Notes under the pieces: generated by a model | Databases searched by the model: none | Told to the model about the DNA's origin: nothing | What the model saw: only the letters and a program-made list of their open reading frames with translations | Shown: one piece after another, positions 25,714 to 32,636 of the stretch | How the letters are laid out: each line of letters begins with the position of its first letter | How positions within the stretch are numbered: the first letter of the stretch is position 1 | Source of the DNA: Mesorhizobium liriopis | GTDB taxonomy: Bacteria > Pseudomonadota > Alphaproteobacteria > Rhizobiales > Rhizobiaceae | Assembly: GCF_024053505.1 (NCBI RefSeq) | Contig: NZ_JAMXQS010000009.1 | Location: 62,001-126,000, forward strand | DNA length: 64,000 bases | Reading direction: 5' to 3' | Program-made: the position numbers and the translations under genes

Positions 25714-26058
25714 TCAGTATGAACTTGGCTTCGCATTCAAGGTCACCCGGATCCGGCCTTCCTTGTCTGCTGCTGCAACGACTGCAGGCTTTTCCGGTGC
25801 GGTTCCAATCGGCCGCTCGAGACCCCGCTCGAGGCAATGCGGTGGAATGTCCGGCCAGGTCGCCTCCTCGCACGAATGAGTGCTGGAAGCGGTCGGCGTG
25901 ACATTGCGGATCACTTGCATGGCGACTGGCGAGGCCGAATGATCATGCGGCCAGGGCTGGCCATCGGACGAACGAACGTCATGCGCGAAAGCCACCGAAG
26001 CGGACAAACAGCATGCGCCGACGGACGCCGCCCAACCGATCGTTCTGATCCACCTCAT
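25714..26058 (-). CDS. Small secreted protein with two cysteines
   Basis: The product has 114 residues. The signal peptide covers about 1-25 and ends ASVAFA. The mature region has HDV and PWPHDHS, then the segment CEEATWPDIPPHCLERG, whose paired cysteines probably form a disulfide. Similar C-x-x-x-x-W-P-x-I-P-x-x-C cores recur in small Rhizobiales secreted proteins of unknown role. The C-terminal part is Ala/Lys-rich. Confidence 0.68.
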   Translation of the reverse strand: MRWIRTIGWAASVGACCLSASVAFAHDVRSSDGQPWPHDHSASPVAMQVIRNVTPTASSTHSCEEATWPDIPPHCLERGLERPIGTAPEKPAVVAAADKEGRIRVTLNAKPSSY

Positions 26059-26444
26059 GACCCTGCCTGCATCCGCACCGATACATCGTCACCTCAATCG
26101 AGGCCGCCATGGAATGTGCGGAATGCGCAAGCGTTGCCGTTGCAGGACCATTGCAGAGCAGCTGCGGACCAGAGGCCTATCTGCTGTCGGTCTTTAGTCC
26201 CAAAGATGATCCGTTATACTGCGCCTTCACTGCAAACGCCTGCCATCATGAGGCCGAAAGAAAGTCTTGAGGCCATCGCGCCCATTGTTCGGTCAGTCGA
26301 TGTGCACCGAAGAACTTCGGCATTTGCAAGCCAAGTGATGACGCTTCCTGCGCTCGATGACTGGAAAGACGCGGTCCGCGCAGCTATGCGGTGCCGATAT
26401 CGGCTCCATACCCGGGAGCAACGACCCCAAAAGAGGGAGACGCC
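26059..26444. other. Intergenic region, no gene seen
   Basis: A 386-base spacer between divergent genes. It contains no coding signal I trust and no clear sigma-factor motif. It must carry the promoters of the small secreted protein and the MFS gene. Confidence 0.45.
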
Positions 26445-27668
26445 GTGTCCTCTTCCGCAGGCTTTCATCGTCTTGCAGGCACTTCCGCCGGCATCCCCCG
26501 CACCGTATGGGTTCTGGGATGCGTCAGCCTGCTGATGGATATCTCATCCGAGATGGTCCAGACGCTTCTTCCCTATTATCTGATTGCCGGTCTCGGAGCC
26601 TCAGCCACCTTTGTCGGCTTTGTCGAAGGCTTGTCGGTTGCGATCGCGACGCTCACCAAACTGTTCTCAGGTCTGGTTTCGGACCTGACGGGGCGGCGAA
26701 AGCCTCTGGCGGTCCTGGGCTATGGGCTCGGCGCGCTTTCCAAGTTCATCTTTCCCCTGGCGGGAGCCGTCGGCTGGATCGTCGCGGCCAAAGCCCTCGA
26801 TCGTGTCGGCAAAGGTATTCGTGGCACGCCACGCGATGCCCTGATCGCGGATGTGACACCGCCCGAGCTGCGCGGTGCGAGTTTCGGGTTGCGCAAATCG
26901 CTCGACACCGTGGGTGGTTTTGTCGGCCCCCTGATGGCCATGGCTCTGATGATCGCCTTCAACAACGATGTGCAGGCGGTGTACTGGATAGCGGTGGTTC
27001 CGGCCAGTCTCGCCGTGGCACTGCTGATCGTGGGCATCCGGGAGCCCGCGCCGTCTTCAGCCTCCGCCCCTCAAACGAAGCCGTTCCGCTTGGCGGACGC
27101 GGCCAGGCTGAGCGGCGCGGCATGGTTCGTGATCGGTGCCGCCAGCCTCTTGACCGCCGCGCGCTTCAGCGAAGCTTTTCTCTTGCTCAAGGCTGACGAA
27201 GCCGGCTTCACACCGGCCATGGTTCCGCTCACCATGGTCGTCATGCATGCGATCTATGGCCTGACCGCCTATCCGGTCGGCCGCCTCTCGGATGCGCTCG
27301 GCAGAACGGCGCTGCTGTTCATAAGCCTCGTGGTTCTTGTCGCGGCCTATCTGGTGCTCGCGCTGGCGTCCTTCACATCCACCTTCCTGCTGGGGATCGT
27401 CTTGTGGGGCCTTCATATGGGCCTTTCGCAAGGCCTTCTCGCTGCGCTCATCGCGGATACGGCGCCGGCGAACCTGAAAGGCACCGCCTTCGGCATGTTC
27501 AACTTGGCGACGGGGATCGTCGTCCTGATCGGCAATGTCGCAGCGGGCTTTCTTTGGGACAGTTACGGATCCCGGATGACGTTTCTGGTGGGAGCGGCCA
27601 TCTCGCTTCTGGCTTTGTCGATGTTCGCTTTCGCGAGCGTCCGGCATCGGCTGTTTGCGAGGAAATGA
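26445..27668 (+). CDS. Major facilitator superfamily transporter
   Basis: The product has 407 residues. GTG 26445 is chosen because AGAGGGAGA lies 5-7 bases before it. About 12 transmembrane helices are visible. The MFS loop 2-3 signature appears as GLVSDLTGRRKPL (about 68-80) and its second-half equivalent as GRLSDALGRTALL (about 280). A GKGIRGTPRDALI segment after helix 4 is typical of a small drug or metabolite exporter group. Substrate unknown. No neighbour suggests one. Confidence 0.87.
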   Translation: MSSSAGFHRLAGTSAGIPRTVWVLGCVSLLMDISSEMVQTLLPYYLIAGLGASATFVGFVEGLSVAIATLTKLFSGLVSDLTGRRKPLAVLGYGLGALSKFIFPLAGAVGWIVAAKALDRVGKGIRGTPRDALIADVTPPELRGASFGLRKSLDTVGGFVGPLMAMALMIAFNNDVQAVYWIAVVPASLAVALLIVGIREPAPSSASAPQTKPFRLADAARLSGAAWFVIGAASLLTAARFSEAFLLLKADEAGFTPAMVPLTMVVMHAIYGLTAYPVGRLSDALGRTALLFISLVVLVAAYLVLALASFTSTFLLGIVLWGLHMGLSQGLLAALIADTAPANLKGTAFGMFNLATGIVVLIGNVAAGFLWDSYGSRMTFLVGAAISLLALSMFAFASVRHRLFARK

Positions 27669-27681
27669 CAGCATCCTCAGT

Positions 27682-27912
27682 TTATGGCCGGTGAGCATCC
27701 CCCTCCTGGGCGTCCTGGAGCATTGTCCGCAGACCGTCCAGCCGATCCTGCGCCCGCTGAAACCAGATATGGGTTTCGTCTTTCCAATCCGGTCCCATGC
27801 CTTCGCGCTGGGTGACACGGATCGCGCCTGAGCGGAACTGTTCGACCTCGCGCTCGAGCTGGCCGATGAGCAAGGTGCACAGCATTCTGTTGAAGGGCAC
27901 AAGATCCGACAT
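27682..27912 (-). CDS. Hypothetical 76-residue protein
   Basis: The ATG at 27912 has GGGAGA at the right distance; the ATG 6 bases upstream is too close to it. The protein is soluble, helical and charged (GQLEREVEQFRSGAIRV, WFQRAQDRLDGLRTMLQDA). No family is recognised. It converges with the MFS gene, 13 bases apart, leaving little room for a terminator. Confidence 0.6.
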   Translation of the reverse strand: MSDLVPFNRMLCTLLIGQLEREVEQFRSGAIRVTQREGMGPDWKDETHIWFQRAQDRLDGLRTMLQDAQEGDAHRP

Positions 27913-28048
27913 GAGCATCTCCCGAGAAGCTTGTTGTTTGGAGGGGATGGAGCGGAAAGAAATGCCGCCTGCTGTTATCCCGCTTGCCGGTCAACCGAGC
28001 CGTCCGCGCCGGTAACCGGCAAGCGGACGGCCCGTGGACCCGGTTGCG

Positions 28049-29002
28049 TCAGGGCCTCGATGCGGTGACCACGCGATCGCCGGTCACGGGGTTGACCGCG
28101 CCCATGCGCCCACCGAACCAGCCGGCCAAGGCGCCGAGGATCAGACCCAACGCGCCGAACAGCGAAGCACGGGCCACCGCGGACGCAGCCGCATCCGCAG
28201 CAACGGTTGCCTGTTGCTTGGCCGTATCCACGGTCTGACGATATTGCTGCTCATATTGCTGCACCTCGGTCCGCGCCTGTTCGATCGGTTCATTGCGGGC
28301 AGCCGCGATGGCCTGAGCGGCGCGCTCGCGTGCCTGCTCCGCCTCTGCTTCATTACCCGTCAGCGCGGCGCGCACGGCAGACACGGCAGCATCGCGAAGC
28401 GCGGCAGGATCCGTGCCGCCAGCCGTCGAGCGGATCGACTGTTCGATCGACGAGAAGGGATCGGCGATGCCCGAAAGGTTCGGTGCGGCAACCTGTGCGG
28501 CCGTCTGGGCCGTTGCGCCGACGGTCGTCGCGACATTGCCGAGCGCATTGGTCAGCGTCGTGTAGGCCCCGCCGATCAGTCCGCCAATGGTCGAGGTCAG
28601 GAGGTAGAAGATCACCAGCGTGGTTGCCGCCCAGGTCGTGACGCCGTGCCACGCAGCGCTCGAAGCTTTCGGCTGACCCGACAGCCGTCCCGCCACATAG
28701 CCTCCCGTCAGCGAGGCCAGGATTCCGGAAGCCAGGAACCAGATGCCGGCACCGATCGAGAAGGTTGCCGCCGACGGGTTGTCGGCCGTGCCCGGGTCGA
28801 GCGTCGTGGCACCCAGCCCGACACCCAGAAGGCTCAACAGAAGCTGGACCACGAGGGCGATGACGATGCCCGCGAACACGGCTCCCCACGAGACGCGGTT
28901 GAGCGCCACGGTGCGGAAGTCGTCGGCTGTGGTTGCGACGCGGTATGGGGTGTCGTTGTCCGCACGGGGGCGCAGGCCCTCGGACTTCAAAACGTCGTTC
29001 AT
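28049..29002 (-). CDS. Conserved four-helix membrane protein with coiled-coil insert
   Basis: The product has 317 residues from ATG 29002. Hydrophobic helices lie at about 37-62 (WGAVFAGIVIALVVQLLLSLLG), 80-104, 120-145 and 278-302. Between the third and fourth is a long helical, charged and Gln/Ala-rich region (about 190-270, with ARERAAQAIAAARNE and VQQYEQQYRQTVDTAKQQAT) likely to be a coiled coil. It resembles Rhizobiales membrane proteins of unknown function often found near stress genes. It is 91 bases downstream of csbD with a hairpin between. Confidence 0.75.
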   Translation of the reverse strand: MNDVLKSEGLRPRADNDTPYRVATTADDFRTVALNRVSWGAVFAGIVIALVVQLLLSLLGVGLGATTLDPGTADNPSAATFSIGAGIWFLASGILASLTGGYVAGRLSGQPKASSAAWHGVTTWAATTLVIFYLLTSTIGGLIGGAYTTLTNALGNVATTVGATAQTAAQVAAPNLSGIADPFSSIEQSIRSTAGGTDPAALRDAAVSAVRAALTGNEAEAEQARERAAQAIAAARNEPIEQARTEVQQYEQQYRQTVDTAKQQATVAADAAASAVARASLFGALGLILGALAGWFGGRMGAVNPVTGDRVVTASRP

Positions 29003-29038
29003 TGAATTGTCCTGATCATGCCCGATCGCACATGCGGG

Positions 29039-29066
29039 CACCTGACGGGGGCATAACCGTCAGGTG
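29039..29066. terminator. Hairpin between csbD and membrane protein gene
   Basis: CACCTGACGG and CCGTCAGGTG form a perfect 10-base stem with an 8-base loop, 27 bases after the csbD stop. There is no T-tract. Confidence 0.5.
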
Positions 29067-29093
29067 CATGATGATGCCTGGTTGACTGAGCGC

Positions 29094-29279
29094 CTAGATG
29101 CGGTCGATCGTGCGCTTCACGCCTTCCTTGGCGTCGCCGACGCTGTCCTGCACCTTGCCGGCAGCCTTCTCGGCCTTGCCTTCGGCCTCGGTGCGCTCGT
29201 TGCCGGTGAGCTTGCCGATCGCTTCCTTGACCGAGCCCTTGACCTGCTTGGCCGTGCCCTTGAACTGATCTTCATTCAT
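29094..29279 (-). CDS. CsbD-family stress protein
   Basis: The product has 61 residues: MNEDQFKGTAKQVKGSVKEA then GKLTGNERTEAEGKAEKAAGK and DAKEGVKRTID. This is the standard CsbD layout, a small helical soluble protein induced by general stress (sigma-B in Bacillus). The start ATG at 29279 follows a TTTGGAGG site. A near-consensus EcfG promoter sits 53 bases upstream, so induction by the alphaproteobacterial general stress response is likely. Its biochemical role is unknown. Confidence 0.93.
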   Translation of the reverse strand: MNEDQFKGTAKQVKGSVKEAIGKLTGNERTEAEGKAEKAAGKVQDSVGDAKEGVKRTIDRI

Positions 29280-29331
29280 GACGTTGCCTCCAAAGGCATT
29301 CCGGTCCGATCGACCTGCCTTGCGGGGCAAG

Positions 29332-29356
29332 AACCAAACATTTGTTTATCGGTTCC
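29332..29356 (-). promoter_or_regulatory. EcfG-type promoter of csbD
   Basis: On the minus strand GGAAC (29352-29356), N16, GGTT (29332-29335) matches the consensus GGAAC-N16-CGTT at 8 of 9 positions. Confidence 0.7.
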
Positions 29357-29395
29357 AATCGGTTCAAAAAGACTATCCCTGCCAGTATAGGGATA

Positions 29396-30892
29396 CTATC
29401 GCCGCCGCTTTCGCGTCTTGTGAAGCTGATCCGTGCCGAAGCCTCGATCCCGCGCCCAGACCACAGCGTCGCTGCGGCGGTTGACGCCGATCTTGCGGAA
29501 GAGCGATGCGACGTGGTTGCGCACCGTATGGCGCGAAACGCCGAGATCCGCTGCGATGGACGGATCGTCGAGCCCACGGCACAAGCGCTCCAGCACCTCG
29601 CGCTCACGCGCGGAAAGGTCGGCAGTGCCCGATGGCATGAGGGAGCGGTCGGAGCGGGCCGGTGCCTTGAGCGCGGCCAGTTTGTCGATCACGGCCTGAC
29701 TGAACCATGAGGCATCGCTCATGACGGCCTCGATGGCGCGCATCAGCTCGGCTTCCGTCTGCTTGCGCGTGGAGACATCCTGGAAGGCGCAGAGCAGGCA
29801 TTCGGCACTGTCGATGACCACGGTGTCGGCGGAGACGAGCACGATCAGTTCGTCGCCGTCCTTGCGCCGGATGCGGGTCTCGAACCCCGTGACGCTTCCC
29901 TTGAGCGCGATCGCGTCGTGGAAGCGGTTTCGGCTGTCGTCATCCGTCCAGAGCGAAACCTGATCGGAGGATTGGCCGACGATATCGCGCGCGCGATAGC
30001 CCGTGACCGTGCAGAAGGCCTCGTTGATGTCGAGAAAGCGCCGGTCGTGCCTGCGCCAAAGGGACATGGGCGCGGGCGCCAGGCGAAACAGTTTCGCGAT
30101 CTGCTCTTCGCGCTGTTTGAGCGCCGACATGGCGAGCCGCCTCGGCTCCAGATCGGCGAAAGTCAGCAGCATGCAGGCGGCTTCGTCCACCTCGAGGGGC
30201 TGACCGGCCACGATCACGAGCTTGTCGGTGCCGCCCGGCAGTTCGAGATAAGCCTCCATCTGCGGGATCGTTTCGCCAAGCTGCAACTTGCGCAGCGCAA
30301 GGTTGCGCTGGTCGGCCTGGCGGAAGACGTCGATGTCACTCAGCGTCTGCTCCAGCACCGCGTCCCGTTCGAACCCGGTCATCTCCAGGAAGCCCTGGTT
30401 GACCTTGATGAAAGCCTGGTCGGCCAGCCGGCAGATCAAGGCCGGTGCGGGGTTGGCGGCAAAGGTACGCTCGAAACGATCCTGGGCCTGAAACTGCTCC
30501 GTGACATCGGCGATCACGAGAGCCAGGCAATCTGGCGCGCCCTTGGGATCGTTCACGACCAGACTGCGGATCCGGTGCGTCCATCGCTGTTCGGGAACAT
30601 CGCGCCTTTCCACCTCGACGATGACTTCGTCGAAGGACTGCCCGCTCAGCACCCGTTCGATCGGGTACTCACTGGGCTTCACGAGATGATTGTTGCGATA
30701 ACGCAGGATGAAGCGGCTGCGGTACTCGTTCACCGACTGGCCGAGTTCGCCCATATCGCCGACGCCGTGCATGCTCAGCGCGGCGGGATTAGCGAATGTG
30801 ATGCTCTGGTCGGGCTCGATCAGAATGACGCCTTCCGTCAGCGAGCGCACCACTTCCTCCAGCTCAAACCGCCGAAGCTGTTCCATTCTCAC
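29396..30892 (-). CDS. PAS-PAS-PAS-LuxR transcriptional regulator
   Basis: The product has 498 residues. Three PAS domains run at about 8-125 (NPAALSMHGVGD), 140-255 (VNQGFLEMTGFER) and 265-385 (INEAFCTVTGYRARD, with the tail FETRIRRKDGDELIVLV). A LuxR helix-turn-helix at about 425-485 reads LSAREREVLERLCRG and DLGVSRHTVRNHVASLFRKIG. There is no kinase, phosphatase or receiver domain, so it is a one-component ligand or redox sensor acting on DNA. It lies upstream of csbD on the same strand; whether it controls csbD is not shown. It differs from the 16015 protein in lacking the receiver. Confidence 0.9.
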   Translation of the reverse strand: MRMEQLRRFELEEVVRSLTEGVILIEPDQSITFANPAALSMHGVGDMGELGQSVNEYRSRFILRYRNNHLVKPSEYPIERVLSGQSFDEVIVEVERRDVPEQRWTHRIRSLVVNDPKGAPDCLALVIADVTEQFQAQDRFERTFAANPAPALICRLADQAFIKVNQGFLEMTGFERDAVLEQTLSDIDVFRQADQRNLALRKLQLGETIPQMEAYLELPGGTDKLVIVAGQPLEVDEAACMLLTFADLEPRRLAMSALKQREEQIAKLFRLAPAPMSLWRRHDRRFLDINEAFCTVTGYRARDIVGQSSDQVSLWTDDDSRNRFHDAIALKGSVTGFETRIRRKDGDELIVLVSADTVVIDSAECLLCAFQDVSTRKQTEAELMRAIEAVMSDASWFSQAVIDKLAALKAPARSDRSLMPSGTADLSAREREVLERLCRGLDDPSIAADLGVSRHTVRNHVASLFRKIGVNRRSDAVVWARDRGFGTDQLHKTRKRRR

Positions 30893-31073
30893 CCCAAGAC
30901 CTCATTCCGTGGCGATCCAAATGAGGCCCGGAAGGAATTGGGCAAGAGCAGCAGGTGATGGCGCCCATTGCCTCTCGATCAGGAGTGGGGGGCACAAGCG
31001 CAGCCTTCCAGCGAGCGGACTGTCCGCTGGGGCTTGCTTCGAAGCTGAATGCCGTTTGGATCGGCGTGAGGTG

Positions 31074-31106
31074 AAGCCCGTTCAGCGACCTTTCGCGGGC
31101 TTTTTT
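31074..31106. terminator. Terminator after purU
   Basis: AAGCCCG and CGGGCTT form a stem followed on the plus strand by six T. On the minus strand it begins right after the purU stop. It works as a classical terminator toward the right and possibly both ways. Confidence 0.6.
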
Positions 31107-31107
31107 C

Positions 31108-31992
31108 TCACCCCATGCGTTCGGAGGCATGGGCGCCGGGGGATGGCGGGAAGACGACCGTGCGGTCGCCGTTGAGGAAGGTGCGGTGCTGGATATGGGC
31201 GTGGATGCCGCGAGCCAAGACCTGCGCTTCCACATCGCGTCCGATCGAGACATAGTCCGCCGCACTTTGCGCATGCGTGATGCGGGCCACATCCTGCTCG
31301 ATGATCGGGCCTTCGTCGAGATCGGCCGTCACATAGTGCGCGGTCGCCCCGATCAGCTTCACGCCGCGCTCGAAGGCCTGCTTGTAGGGGTTGGCGCCCT
31401 TGAAGGAAGGCAGGAAGGAGTGGTGGATGTTGATGATGCGGCCCGACATCTTCTGGCACATCGCGTCTGAAAGCACCTGCATGTAACGCGCTAGCACGAT
31501 GAGTTCGGCGCCCGTGTCCTCCACAATCTCCATGATGCGCCCTTCGGCCTGCGGCTTGTTGGCCTTGGTGACGGGCACATGGTGGAAGGGCAGGTCGTGG
31601 TTGACCACCACCTTCTGGTAGTCGAGGTGGTTGGAGATCACCGCCACGATGTCGATGGGCAGCGCGCCGATCTTCCAGCGGTAAAGCAGGTCGTTCAGGC
31701 AATGGCCGAAGCGTGACACCATCAGCACCACTTTCATGCGCTGGGCGGTGTCATGGAAGGCATGGGTCATGCCGAACTGTTCGGCGATCGGTGCAAAGCC
31801 GGCTTCGATGGCATCAAGGCCCACGCCGTCTTCCGAGTGAAACACCACGCGCATGAAGAAGCGGCCCGTATTGTCGTCGTCGAACTGCGCGCTGTCGGTG
31901 ATGTTGCAGCCCTTGTCCGCAAGATAGCTCGCAATCGCAGCGACAATGCCGCGACGGCTGATGCAGGAAACGGTGAGGATGTATCTGCTCAT
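31108..31992 (-). CDS. purU: Formyltetrahydrofolate deformylase
   Basis: The product has 294 residues; ATG 31992 is preferred over a TTG one codon earlier. An N-terminal ACT domain (about 3-80, VSCISRRGIVAAIASYLA) precedes a formyltransferase domain with INIHHSFLPSFKG (catalytic Asn and His) and TADLDEGPIIEQD (catalytic Asp). PurU hydrolyses 10-formyl-tetrahydrofolate to formate and tetrahydrofolate. It is the distal gene after mgdD. In methylamine pathways it regenerates tetrahydrofolate that accepts the one-carbon unit. A clear terminator follows. Confidence 0.95.
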   Translation of the reverse strand: MSRYILTVSCISRRGIVAAIASYLADKGCNITDSAQFDDDNTGRFFMRVVFHSEDGVGLDAIEAGFAPIAEQFGMTHAFHDTAQRMKVVLMVSRFGHCLNDLLYRWKIGALPIDIVAVISNHLDYQKVVVNHDLPFHHVPVTKANKPQAEGRIMEIVEDTGAELIVLARYMQVLSDAMCQKMSGRIINIHHSFLPSFKGANPYKQAFERGVKLIGATAHYVTADLDEGPIIEQDVARITHAQSAADYVSIGRDVEAQVLARGIHAHIQHRTFLNGDRTVVFPPSPGAHASERMG

Positions 31993-32069
31993 CAATCTTT
32001 CCAGTTCGAAACAAGCGTAGCCTGCGCATCGCGCAGCGGCAGCTATAAGGTGTCAGCGTTGTGAAAGGC

Positions 32070-32636
32070 TCAAGCAGCCGCGGCGTTCAAGCGAAGAATT
32101 GCGACTTCGAGCGCATGCCAGATCGAACCCGCCGCCGAGCGCATGCCCAGAACGGCGACGCGATCGGGTGCGCGCCGGATCACGAACACGCTCATATGCT
32201 CGAGGCCCGTGCGCGTCGCCGAACCGGCAGAAAGGCGGCTCGCGTCGATGTTGACGAGCTTTTCCATCAAGCGAAGGATCGGTTTCTCGCCCATCGAGGA
32301 CCGGATTTCGAAGGCGGCGAACCCATCCGTCTGCTCGGTCACCGAACAGCCGGGACACGATGTGGCCACTTCCACCGCGAAGTCGCTGTCGGCGCGGTGA
32401 TGCCCCTCGATCATCCACTGACCGGGGCCGGTCCAGAAGGCCGAAACTCCTTGCGAGCCCGTCCAGCCGCCAGGGCCGGGGAGGTCGAGACCGAAAGGCG
32501 ACGGCTTCGGGGCGTTCCGGCGCAAGGACACGGATGCCAGCGCCAAGGCAGCGTTCTCTTCAAGCGTAAGGCTGCCGCTGCTCAGGCTGCGGGGCGCGTT
32601 GCTGCCAAGCGCTGTGATAGGCTCAAGATCAGGCAC
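32070..32636 (-). CDS. mgdD: N-methylglutamate dehydrogenase / sarcosine oxidase gamma subunit
   Basis: The 188-residue product is SoxG-like, with segments PGPGGWTGSQGVSAFWTGPGQWM, SCPGCSVTEQTDGFAAFEIRSS and ARLSAGSATRTGLEHMSVFVIRR. The gamma subunit resembles part of the aminomethyltransferase fold and packs against the alpha subunit. The gene overlaps the end of the alpha gene by 8 bases. Its role as N-methylglutamate rather than sarcosine enzyme is inferred from the linked mgs and gmaS genes. Confidence 0.85.
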   Translation of the reverse strand: MPDLEPITALGSNAPRSLSSGSLTLEENAALALASVSLRRNAPKPSPFGLDLPGPGGWTGSQGVSAFWTGPGQWMIEGHHRADSDFAVEVATSCPGCSVTEQTDGFAAFEIRSSMGEKPILRLMEKLVNIDASRLSAGSATRTGLEHMSVFVIRRAPDRVAVLGMRSAAGSIWHALEVAILRLNAAAA

